From positions 1 to 5,933 of the forward strand of contig WFYB01000105.1 in NCBI GenBank assembly GCA_015490315.1: 5,933 bases of DNA, given 5' to 3'. The position numbers and the translations under genes were made by a program. Shown piece by piece: positions 1 to 5,933 of the stretch; position 1 is the stretch's first letter; each line of letters opens with the position of its first letter. Source of the stretch: Sulfurovum sp. GTDB lineage: Bacteria; Campylobacterota; Campylobacteria; Campylobacterales; Sulfurovaceae. The notes under the pieces were generated by a model. It was not told the origin of the DNA, made no database searches, and saw only the letters and a program-made list of their open reading frames with translations.

Positions 1-1511
1 CTGAGACTTAGTCCCTCTTTTTTGTTGATCACTTCAGCGATATAGGCATCGGAGAAACCGTCTGCTTTTGCTTCTCTGAGTCTGGTCGCATCGGAGAGGA
101 GGGCGATATCCATCTCCTTCTCACGTTTGACAAGTTCTTCAAGCTGATAGAGGAACCAACGGTCGATTTTGCACAGATCGAAGATCGCATCAACACTCAT
201 ACCGCGTCTAAGCCCCTCATAGACGTAGAGCATACGTTCTGCATTGGGACGTCTGATCTCACGGATAAGGGTTTCAGGATCACATTTGATCTCATTGAAG
301 CCTGTCAGTCCGGTCTCGAGAGAGCAGAGGGCTTTTTGGAAAGACTCTTTGAAGGTACGTCCGATCGCCATCGCTTCACCAACCGATTTCATCGCAGTTG
401 TGAGAGTAGAGTCAGCAAGCGGGAATTTCTCAAAGGTAAATCTCGGCAGCTTGGTAACGATGTAGTCGATCACAGGCTCAAAAGATGCCGGTGTACCGGT
501 AATGTCGTTGGTAATCTCATCGAGTGTGTAGCCCACTGCCAGAAGGGTAGCGACTTTGGCGATAGGGTATCCAGTCGCCTTGGAAGCCAACGCAGAAGAG
601 CGGCTCACACGCGGGTTCATCTCGATGACGATCATACGTCCTGTATCGGGATTGATCGAGAACTGTACATTTGATCCGCCCGTATCGACCCCTACCTCTC
701 TGAGGATCTTGAAAGAGGCATCACGCATTCGCTGATACTCTTTGTCAGTCAGTGTCAGTGCAGGTGCGATGGTGATAGAGTCGCCGGTATGGACACCCAT
801 CGGGTCGAAGTTCTCGATCGAACAGACGATGATACAGTTGTCCTCGCGGTCACGGATCACCTCCATCTCATACTCTTTCCATCCAAGCAGAGACTCTTCG
901 ATGAGGATTTCAGAAATTGGTGATGCTTCCAGACCGTTTTGAACGATCTCTTTGAACTCATCCATATTGTACGCCACACCAGAACCGCCGCCCGCAAGGG
1001 TATAGGAGGCGCGGATAATCAGAGGAAAGCCAATCTTTTTGGCAGCATCGAGTGCTTCGTCCATATTGTAGGCGTATTGGGAGATGGGCAGATCCATACC
1101 GATCTTGATCATCGCCTCTTTGAACGCCTGTCTGTCTTCACCTTTTTTGATCGCAGCAGGGTTTGCACCGAGGAACTCCACACCTTCGAGCATCCCTTTC
1201 TCATGCATACTCATCGCTACGTTGAGTGCTGTCTGACCTCCCATAGTCGGAAGGATCGCATCGACATTCTCTTTTTCGATGATCTTGGCGATCACCTCTT
1301 CTGTGATCGGTTCGATGTAGGTACGGTGTGCAAATTCAGGATCGGTCATAATGGTCGCAGGGTTTGAGTTGATCAGTACGACACGGTAGCCGAGCTCTTT
1401 AAGTGTTTTGGCAGCTTGTGTGCCGGAGTAGTCAAATTCGCAGGCTTGTCCGATGACGATAGGTCCCGAACCGATAAGTAAAATAGTCTTGATGTCTTCG
1501 CGTTTTGGCAT
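1..1511 (-). CDS. carB: carbamoyl-phosphate synthase large subunit, N-terminal 503 residues (partial)
   Basis: CarB makes carbamoyl phosphate from bicarbonate, ATP and ammonia delivered by the small subunit CarA, feeding pyrimidine and arginine synthesis in the cytoplasm. The frame is open from the ATG at 1511 to the window edge. It begins MPKREDIK, like E. coli CarB. The first ATP-grasp (carboxyphosphate) domain fills about residues 1-400, and the start of the oligomerisation domain follows. Visible family motifs are GPIVIGQACEFDYSG (16-30), INSNPATIMTDP (47-58), LPTMGGQTALN (87-97), GWKEYEMEV (210-218), HTGDSI (241-246) and IEMNPRVSRSSALASKATG (296-314). Residues equivalent to E. coli R129, R169, E215, H243, Q285, E299, N301 and R303 are R127, R167, E213, H241, Q283, E297, N299 and R301. 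The usual length is near 1,080 residues, so more than half, including the second ATP-grasp and allosteric domains, lies outside. A weak Shine-Dalgarno sequence, TTAAGGG, precedes the start. It is separated from mreC by a gap with its own likely promoter. Identification is secure. Confidence 0.97.
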   Translation of the reverse strand, partial: MPKREDIKTILLIGSGPIVIGQACEFDYSGTQAAKTLKELGYRVVLINSNPATIMTDPEFAHRTYIEPITEEVIAKIIEKENVDAILPTMGGQTALNVAMSMHEKGMLEGVEFLGANPAAIKKGEDRQAFKEAMIKIGMDLPISQYAYNMDEALDAAKKIGFPLIIRASYTLAGGGSGVAYNMDEFKEIVQNGLEASPISEILIEESLLGWKEYEMEVIRDREDNCIIVCSIENFDPMGVHTGDSITIAPALTLTDKEYQRMRDASFKILREVGVDTGGSNVQFSINPDTGRMIVIEMNPRVSRSSALASKATGYPIAKVATLLAVGYTLDEITNDITGTPASFEPVIDYIVTKLPRFTFEKFPLADSTLTTAMKSVGEAMAIGRTFKESFQKALCSLETGLTGFNEIKCDPETLIREIRRPNAERMLYVYEGLRRGMSVDAIFDLCKIDRWFLYQLEELVKREKEMDIALLSDATRLREAKADGFSDAYIAEVINKKEGLSL

Positions 1512-1520
1512 GGAGGAATA

Positions 1521-1527
1521 CCCTTAA
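1521..1527 (-). promoter_or_regulatory. ribosome binding site of carB
   Basis: On the minus strand this reads TTAAGGG, containing UAAGG that matches the 16S 3' end, with nine bases between its last G and the carB ATG. It also lies in one arm of a 7-base inverted repeat (1519-1525 with 1553-1559). Between it and the ATG is CCTCC, itself resembling the anti-Shine-Dalgarno sequence. Confidence 0.55.
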
Positions 1528-1540
1528 TTTTTAGTTTAAG

Positions 1541-1546
1541 ATTATA
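1541..1546 (-). promoter_or_regulatory. -10 box of a probable carB promoter
   Basis: The minus strand reads TATAAT, a perfect sigma-70 -10 hexamer, 29 bases before the carB ATG. A T-run (TTTT, 1551-1554) lies just upstream of it. There is no TTGACA-like -35 at 16-18 bases; the matching position is GC-rich. This fits Campylobacterota, where housekeeping promoters depend mainly on the -10 and upstream T-rich sequence. Transcription would begin near 1533-1535, giving a leader of roughly 22-24 bases. The placement, after the candidate mreC terminator and in the only gap of the window, supports it. Confidence 0.6.
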
Positions 1547-1558
1547 CTACAAAAGGGT

Positions 1559-1581
1559 AAAAACCGCCCTTAAAATAGGGC
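1559..1581 (-). terminator. candidate intrinsic terminator after mreC
   Basis: Read on the minus strand, GCCCT (1577-1581) and AGGGC (1566-1570) form a perfect 5-bp GC-rich stem with a 6-base loop. GG and then five Ts (1559-1563) follow. It begins 18 bases past the mreC stop codon. The stem is short and the T-run does not start directly at the stem, so termination may be partial. Its position between the end of the fabZ-mreC unit and the carB promoter makes a terminator the simplest reading. Confidence 0.5.
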
Positions 1582-1599
1582 AATTTCGGAGGGACGGTA

Positions 1600-2667
1600 T
1601 CAGAAGAGATCCAGGGTGGAACGGCTTGGCTTGCTGTGCTTCTTCGCTTTCTTTCTGGCTTTTCTTTTTTTAGGTTTTGACGGTTTTGGTTTCTCTATCG
1701 TCTCCGTAGGAATGTCGGGTTCTATCGTCTCTTCCTGTGTCTGGTCTATCCGGCTTGGGATACTCGAGATACCGCTTTGCGTGAGATTGGACTCTGCATT
1801 CAGCAGGATAGAGGCGTTGCTCTCTTTGGAAGCCGGAGGGATGGCACTGTAGGCAGGCTTGAGCCTGGTACTGTTGGCATCAAATCCTTCCGTGAGAGTT
1901 ACTCGCGCATCATTGATCAGGAAAAAGGTCTTGGGATGGAAGATATCATTGTAGGTTTTGATATGTGCAACTTTGTAGGAACTCTGCAGGTCTACTTTGG
2001 TTACTTTGCCTACGGGGATATTCTCAAAAAAGATATTATCAAGTCCGGAGGTGACCACTTTGTCTCCGACTTTGATCTTGTGCCATTTTGGGATAAACTT
2101 AACGACCATTTCGTTGTCTTTCTCACCTATGGCAATACCTGGCGCTTTTTCTTTACCGATAAAGACTGAAAAACGGCATTTTCTATCCGAGGTGAGATAG
2201 CCGTAGAGCTGATTGTTGTGTACGATTGCGGTACCTGCTACCACTTTGTTTTGGATCAGTCCGTAAAGTTTGTCTGGTTGAAGCCCTTTGGGTTTGGTCA
2301 GGATGATCTGCGAAAAGCTATTGAGTTTCACATAGGAGATCGTCTGTGTGATAGAGATATTGTGCAGCGGCAGACGGCTGAGTTTTGGCAGCACTTCGTA
2401 GATATCCTGCACCTGACGGATGTAGTGGCTCTGTTCAAGAAGTCTTTTGCGCAAAATGCGGTTTTCGCGGCTGAGTCTTTCTATGGACTCCTTTTGGAAG
2501 ATATAGCTGTGGCTCTTCTCTTTGAGGTTTTCAGTCAGATTTTTGTAGTTCTGTTTGAGAGGATTGATGATCCCCAGAAGCGCATCGGAGATACGCTCAT
2601 CATTTCTTGTAAGGAGTACTGTCAGGATAAGCAACAGTATGACAATGACGACAAGTCTAGTCTTCAT
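1600..2667 (-). CDS. mreC: rod shape-determining protein MreC with long basic C-terminal extension
   Basis: MreC is an inner-membrane protein whose periplasmic part organises lateral-wall synthesis with MreB, RodA and PBP2. One transmembrane helix spans about residues 5-20, after a short basic N-terminus (MKTR). Residues about 40-95 are charged and heptad-like, as expected of the dimerising coiled coil. The beta-rich core covers about 100-258, with the family signature GDKVVTSGLDNIFFENIPVG at 201-220. From about 260 to 355 comes an extension: Ser/Thr/Asn-rich, then acidic (308-325), then strongly basic, with 12 Lys or Arg among residues 331-349. Campylobacter and Helicobacter MreC are, as I recall, near 250 residues, so this is about 100 longer. 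The start overlaps the end of mreB by 11 bases and has no clear Shine-Dalgarno sequence, so translation is probably coupled to mreB. No mreD follows. The family call is secure; the role of the tail is unknown. Confidence 0.93.
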   Translation of the reverse strand: MKTRLVVIVILLLILTVLLTRNDERISDALLGIINPLKQNYKNLTENLKEKSHSYIFQKESIERLSRENRILRKRLLEQSHYIRQVQDIYEVLPKLSRLPLHNISITQTISYVKLNSFSQIILTKPKGLQPDKLYGLIQNKVVAGTAIVHNNQLYGYLTSDRKCRFSVFIGKEKAPGIAIGEKDNEMVVKFIPKWHKIKVGDKVVTSGLDNIFFENIPVGKVTKVDLQSSYKVAHIKTYNDIFHPKTFFLINDARVTLTEGFDANSTRLKPAYSAIPPASKESNASILLNAESNLTQSGISSIPSRIDQTQEETIEPDIPTETIEKPKPSKPKKRKARKKAKKHSKPSRSTLDLF

Positions 2668-3691
2668 ATGCCATTTGCTGCAGGATATCTATCTCGTCGA
2701 GCGCTTTGCCTGTACCTTTGGCAACGGCAAGCAGCGGCTCTTCGGCGATATAGACCGGAAGTTTGACAACATCGGAGAGATACTGGTCAAGTCCCCGGAT
2801 CAGTGCACCGCCGCCTGTAAGGACGATACCGTTCTCGACGATATCCCCTGCAAGTTCCGGCGGTGTCTGCTCAAGGACATCTTTGAGTGCGTCAGCGATC
2901 TGCTCGAGCGAGTCTTTCATCGCTGCTCTGATATGCTCGGAGGTGATCTCTACAGAGGCGAGGCTTCCCTCAAGCTGGTCACGACCGCGTACAGTGGTAG
3001 AGAGCTCCTCTTCAAGCGGCACGGCTGTACCGATCTTGATCTTGAGCTCCTCGGCGACACGCTCACCGATGAGGAGGTTGAAGTTTTTCTTGATGTAGTC
3101 TACAATCGCCTGATCTATGTGGTCACCCGCAACTCTGATCGATTTACTCTGTACCAGTCCGCCAAGAGAGGTGACACCGATCTCTGTGGTACCACCCCCG
3201 ATATCGACCACGAGGTTTCCGTTGGGGTCTTTGACAGGAATGCCTGCTCCGATCGCTGCTGCCATAGGCTCTTCGATCAGATAGACATAGCGTGCACCGG
3301 CATTTTCTGCAGAGTCCTTAACCGCACGTCTCTCAACCTGCGTCAAACCGTAGGGCACACAGATGATGATACGCGGTGAGAAGAAGCCTTTGCGCTTGTG
3401 CGCCTTTTCGATGAAGTATCGGATCATCATCTCAGTCACTTCAAAATCAGCGATGACACCGTCTCTCATCGGACGGATTGCTTTGATATTTCCCGGTGTT
3501 TTACCTACCATGTCCTTGGCTTCCTGACCTACGGCGAGAATACGCTCGTGACCATGCTTGTCATACTGTATCGCTACAACTGAAGGTTCATTGATACTGA
3601 TGCCCTGTCCTTTGACAAGTACAAGAGTGTTGGCAGTTCCAAGATCGATTGCCAGGTCATTCGAAAACATTCCGAGTAGTCTTTTAAACAT
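2657..3691 (-). CDS. mreB: rod shape-determining actin-like protein MreB
   Basis: MreB is the bacterial actin that polymerises as antiparallel filaments beneath the inner membrane and guides the elongation machinery. The 344-residue length is typical. The N-terminus MFKRLLGMFSND is close to the membrane-binding amphipathic start of E. coli MreB. The actin-fold nucleotide motifs are phosphate 1 DLGTANTLV (16-24), IEEPMAAAIGAG (139-150) with the catalytic-type Glu, phosphate 2 DIGGGTTEIGV (163-173) and the adenosine motif GIVLTGGGALIRGLD (288-302). RGRD at 235-238 is also typical. The start at 3691 has a good Shine-Dalgarno sequence, AAAAGGA, eight bases upstream. clpX ends 23 bases before it, and mreC overlaps its last codons, so all three are probably on one transcript. 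No defect is visible and the identification is secure. Confidence 0.98.
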   Translation of the reverse strand: MFKRLLGMFSNDLAIDLGTANTLVLVKGQGISINEPSVVAIQYDKHGHERILAVGQEAKDMVGKTPGNIKAIRPMRDGVIADFEVTEMMIRYFIEKAHKRKGFFSPRIIICVPYGLTQVERRAVKDSAENAGARYVYLIEEPMAAAIGAGIPVKDPNGNLVVDIGGGTTEIGVTSLGGLVQSKSIRVAGDHIDQAIVDYIKKNFNLLIGERVAEELKIKIGTAVPLEEELSTTVRGRDQLEGSLASVEITSEHIRAAMKDSLEQIADALKDVLEQTPPELAGDIVENGIVLTGGGALIRGLDQYLSDVVKLPVYIAEEPLLAVAKGTGKALDEIDILQQMAYED

Positions 3692-3699
3692 TTTATTTT

Positions 3700-3706
3700 T
3701 CCTTTT
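3700..3706 (-). promoter_or_regulatory. ribosome binding site of mreB
   Basis: The minus strand reads AAAAGGA, followed by eight A/T bases before the mreB ATG at 3691. It lies in the 23-base gap after clpX and supports this start codon. Confidence 0.75.
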
Positions 3707-3714
3707 GTGACGGG

Positions 3715-4938
3715 TTACGCTGTTTTTTTATCTTTGATGTAGAGCGGTTTGGCACCTGAGATGACAACATCAGGGGTGATGACCACTTCATATCCTGCAA
3801 GCTCGGGCAGTTCATACATGATATCAAGAAGTGTCTCTTCCATGATCGTACGCAGTCCTCTTGCTCCTGTCTTTCTCTCGATCGCTTTTTCGGCGATCTT
3901 GAGCAGTGCTTCTTGCTCGAATGTCAGTTTGACATTGTCAAGTTCAAAAAGCTTTTGGTACTGCTTGACAAGCGCATTTTTAGGCTCAGTAAGGATGCGC
4001 ACCATATCCTCTTTGGTGATTTGGTTGAGCGTAGCAAGGACATGCAGACGTCCGATAAGCTCGGGGATCAGTCCGTAACTGACCAGATCGTCCGCCTCGA
4101 CATACTCAAGGAGATTCTCTTCATCGCGTTTTGAGCGTTTTTCCTGCCCAAAGCCCAATACATTGGCTCCGAGTCTGCGTTTGAGTATCTCGTCAAGACC
4201 GTCAAATGCCCCGCCGCAAACGAAGAGGATATTGGAAGTGTCGATCTGGATGAAGTCCTGATTGGGGTGTTTTCTACCGCCTTTGGGTGGAATGTTGACG
4301 ACTGAGCCCTCGATCAGCTTGAGCAGTGCCTGCTGGACACCTTCTCCGGAGACATCACGGGTGATGGAGCGGTTTTCGCCCATACGTGCGATCTTGTCGA
4401 TCTCGTCGATAAAGACGATACCGCGTTCGGCACGCTCTATATCGCCGTCAGCCGCCATAAGCAGTTTGGTAAGGATATTTTCGACATCCTCACCGACATA
4501 ACCCGCTTCAGTGAGGTTGGTCGCATCGGCGATTGCGATAGGTACACCGAGAAACTTGGCGATGGTCTGTGCCAAAAGTGTTTTCCCTGATCCGGTAGGT
4601 CCGATCAGCAGGACATTCGATTTGGAGAGTTCCACATCATCGCTGTTGGTCGCTTTGTTGAGTATACGTTTATAGTGGTTATAGACAGCGACTGAGAGGG
4701 TTTTTTTGGCTTTCTCCTGTCCGATGACATACTCATCGAGCATGGCATTGATCTCTTTGGGGGTGTAGAGTTTGAGTTCGGCGATCTCAGCCTCATGCTC
4801 ATCACTCTCTTCATCTCCAAAAAGGATTTTGTACGCAGAGATCACACAGTGCGAACAGATATAGGCATCTTCTCCGGCGATCAGCGGATTCTCTTCTGTT
4901 TCAGGAGAAGCGCAAAAACTACATTCTTTATTTGACAT
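3715..4938 (-). CDS. clpX: ATP-dependent Clp protease ATP-binding subunit ClpX
   Basis: ClpX is the hexameric AAA+ unfoldase that recognises tagged or native substrates and threads them into ClpP in the cytoplasm. The 407-residue protein is full length. The N-terminal zinc-binding domain has Cys6, Cys9, Cys28 and Cys31 (CX2C-X18-CX2C). An acidic linker (about 41-55) leads into the AAA+ module. Walker A is GPTGSGKT (113-120), the substrate-gripping pore-1 loop GYVG (146-149), Walker B IVFIDEID (174-181), the RKH loop 222-224, and the sensor-2 motif GARGLR (358-363). The ClpP-docking loop carries LGF at 261-263, where E. coli has IGF, so it should still engage ClpP. clpP is not in the window and must lie elsewhere. 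A Shine-Dalgarno sequence, AAGGA, sits ten bases before the ATG, and lpxA ends 21 bases upstream. Secure. Confidence 0.98.
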   Translation of the reverse strand: MSNKECSFCASPETEENPLIAGEDAYICSHCVISAYKILFGDEESDEHEAEIAELKLYTPKEINAMLDEYVIGQEKAKKTLSVAVYNHYKRILNKATNSDDVELSKSNVLLIGPTGSGKTLLAQTIAKFLGVPIAIADATNLTEAGYVGEDVENILTKLLMAADGDIERAERGIVFIDEIDKIARMGENRSITRDVSGEGVQQALLKLIEGSVVNIPPKGGRKHPNQDFIQIDTSNILFVCGGAFDGLDEILKRRLGANVLGFGQEKRSKRDEENLLEYVEADDLVSYGLIPELIGRLHVLATLNQITKEDMVRILTEPKNALVKQYQKLFELDNVKLTFEQEALLKIAEKAIERKTGARGLRTIMEETLLDIMYELPELAGYEVVITPDVVISGAKPLYIKDKKTA

Positions 4939-4948
4939 ATCTATTGTT

Positions 4949-4953
4949 TCCTT
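4949..4953 (-). promoter_or_regulatory. ribosome binding site of clpX
   Basis: The minus strand reads AAGGA, ten bases before the clpX ATG at 4938, within the 21-base lpxA-clpX gap. It fixes the start that yields the complete zinc-finger domain. Confidence 0.7.
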
Positions 4954-4959
4954 AATTAT

Positions 4960-5751
4960 TTAACTCTGTGTTTCTTTTCTGACAAAAGGGATACCTCTTT
5001 TGGAGGTCTTGATAAACTTACACAGTTGTTTGACCTTCTCGGAGTCACTCTCCTCAAAAAGTCTTTGTGCCACTTCCTGCAGCGGCTGTCCCTGTTCGAA
5101 GAGTTCACGGTAGGCGACTTTGAGCGCATTGATCTCTTCTCTGTCTATCTTGCGTCGCAGCCCCGTGAGATTGAGCCCGCGAAGGACTGCACGGTTACCT
5201 TCTGCAAGGCAGAACGGCGGGATATCCTGTGCCAGTGCGGAAGCACCGCCGATCATCGCATAGTCACCGATGTGGACGAACTGATGTACTGGAGTGAGTC
5301 CGCCGATGACCACATGGTTGCCCAGCTCGACATGTCCCGCAAGGGTCGCGCCGTTGGCAAGAATACAGTTGTCACCCATGATCACATCATGCCCGAGATG
5401 GACGTAGCCCATCAACAGGTTGTTGTTGCCTATCTTGGTGACCGATCCGCCCCCCTTTGTACCGGGGTTGAGGAGGGTAAACTCCCGGATGATGTTGTTG
5501 TCTCCGATAATCAACTGAACCGGTTCACCGTCATACTTGAGATCCTGAGGTATCGTTCCTACAGCAGCATGGGGGAAGATACGGTTGTTCTTGCCGATGG
5601 TAGTGTCTCCCTCGATGACAGCGTGCGATGCCACTGTGCTTCCTTCACCGATCTTGACTTGAGGGCCTATATAGGCGAAGGCACCTATTGTAACATCCTC
5701 AGCGATCTGTGCACCATCTTCGATGACGGCAGTTGGGTGGATAGCTGCCAT
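4960..5751 (-). CDS. lpxA: acyl-ACP--UDP-N-acetylglucosamine O-acyltransferase (LpxA)
   Basis: LpxA performs the first step of lipid A synthesis, moving a 3-hydroxyacyl chain from ACP to the 3-position of UDP-GlcNAc (or an amino analogue in some bacteria) in the cytoplasm. The 263-residue length is standard. Residues about 1-185 are imperfect hexapeptide repeats ([LIV]-G-x-x) forming a left-handed beta-helix; the remainder is the C-terminal helical domain. The catalytic-base region LLMGYVHLGHD (112-122) aligns H118 and H121 with E. coli H122 and H125. K72, H140, H156 and R200 match K76, H144, H160 and R204. E. coli H99 is replaced by N95. G169 matches E. coli G173, the hydrocarbon-ruler position that permits long acyl chains when glycine, so a C14 or longer hydroxyacyl chain is plausible. 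The start shares a base with the fabZ stop (TAATG), indicating translational coupling. Identification is secure; exact nucleotide-sugar preference cannot be read here. Confidence 0.97.
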   Translation of the reverse strand: MAAIHPTAVIEDGAQIAEDVTIGAFAYIGPQVKIGEGSTVASHAVIEGDTTIGKNNRIFPHAAVGTIPQDLKYDGEPVQLIIGDNNIIREFTLLNPGTKGGGSVTKIGNNNLLMGYVHLGHDVIMGDNCILANGATLAGHVELGNHVVIGGLTPVHQFVHIGDYAMIGGASALAQDIPPFCLAEGNRAVLRGLNLTGLRRKIDREEINALKVAYRELFEQGQPLQEVAQRLFEESDSEKVKQLCKFIKTSKRGIPFVRKETQS

Positions 5752-5933
5752 TACTTGTCCACGATCATGGCTTTGAGCTCAGCCTGTGCCACGACCTTGC
5801 CGTCGACATAGCCTTTGGCATCGAGATGCCAAACTGCACCCTTGTTTTTGATCACATTGATCTTGTAGACCAGTTGGTCGCCCGGGGTAACAGGCGCTCT
5901 AAATTTTGCTTTGTCGATGCTCATAAAGTAGAC
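5751..5933 (-). CDS. fabZ: 3-hydroxyacyl-ACP dehydratase FabZ, C-terminal 60 residues (partial)
   Basis: FabZ removes water from 3-hydroxyacyl-ACP in fatty-acid elongation and so competes with LpxA for the same substrate. Only the last 60 codons and a TAA stop are present; the frame is open to the right edge. The fragment reads FMSIDKAKFRAPVTPGDQLV near its start, matching E. coli FabZ (GIDEARFKRPVVPGDQM), and ends with GYVDGKVVAQAELKAMIVDK, matching the final hot-dog strand (GVALVDGKVVCEATM). The catalytic His and Glu lie upstream, outside the window. The stop codon overlaps the lpxA start by one base. fabZ-lpxA adjacency is common across Gram-negative bacteria, which strengthens the call. 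Confidence 0.93.
   Translation of the reverse strand, partial: VYFMSIDKAKFRAPVTPGDQLVYKINVIKNKGAVWHLDAKGYVDGKVVAQAELKAMIVDK

Noticed and set aside
939..1367. Plus-strand open frame (142 codons) antisense to carB
   Set aside because: CarB is continuous and conserved on the minus strand throughout this stretch; the antisense product is His/Asp/Arg-rich, as expected from reversed codons.
1777..2766. Overlapping plus-strand open frames opposite mreC
   Set aside because: They overlap one another in different frames and lie against a complete MreC coding region; no motif or start signal supports any of them.
2555..3379. Long plus-strand open frame (274 codons) antisense to mreB and the start of mreC
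   Set aside because: The minus strand here encodes full-length, motif-complete MreB and MreC. The plus-strand translation resembles no family I know, and it spans two genes. It is a shadow of codon bias.
4605..4820. 71-codon minus-strand frame inside clpX in a different register
   Set aside because: It overlaps the zinc finger to Walker A part of ClpX, which is conserved in the main frame; the alternative product is low-complexity Met/Ser/Pro-rich.
5026..5811. Plus-strand open frame (261 codons) antisense to lpxA and fabZ
   Set aside because: It lies opposite conserved lpxA with all active-site residues intact; the antisense translation shows no recognisable domain and no upstream ribosome site.
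1..5933. Possible mobile element, CRISPR array, tRNA or defence system
   Set aside because: No direct repeats, transposase motifs, cloverleaf or spacer periodicity were seen. Coding sequence of housekeeping genes fills all but 1512-1599 and two gaps of about 20 bases.

Overview
The window is a compact stretch of bacterial chromosome with every recognisable gene on the minus strand. In transcription order, from high to low coordinates, they are fabZ (3' end only), lpxA, clpX, mreB, mreC and carB (5' part only). The same order, ending in carB, is one I recall from Campylobacter jejuni, and the related fabZ-lpxA-clpX-mreB-mreC block occurs in Helicobacter. This points to Campylobacterota. The moderate GC content and protein character suggest an environmental, sulfur-oxidising type lineage such as Sulfurovum, Sulfurimonas or relatives rather than a low-GC host-associated Campylobacter. 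That placement is inference from gene order and remembered sequence, not from a search.

Layout: 5751-5933 is the last 60 codons of fabZ, whose stop overlaps the lpxA start as TAATG. lpxA (4960-5751) is followed after 21 bases by clpX (3715-4938), and clpX after 23 bases by mreB (2657-3691). The 3' end of mreB overlaps the start of mreC (1600-2667) by 11 bases. These five genes look like one transcription unit. It ends in the only real intergenic gap of the window, 1512-1599, which holds a candidate intrinsic terminator and then a TATAAT -10 box driving carB (1-1511, running off the left edge).

The first two genes serve fatty-acid and lipid A synthesis: FabZ dehydrates 3-hydroxyacyl-ACP, and LpxA takes the same 3-hydroxyacyl-ACP to start lipid A. 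ClpX is the unfoldase of the ClpXP protease. MreB and MreC form the rod-shape scaffold that directs lateral cell-wall synthesis. The unit is therefore largely about building the envelope, with protein quality control embedded in it. CarB makes carbamoyl phosphate for pyrimidines and arginine and appears separately promoted.

I see no mobile element, CRISPR array, RNA gene, prophage, defence locus or other new system. Points worth a second look are small: a chain of complementary CCCTT/AAGGG arms between mreC and carB, a long basic C-terminal extension of MreC, an Asn where E. coli LpxA has His99, and the absence of mreD after mreC.
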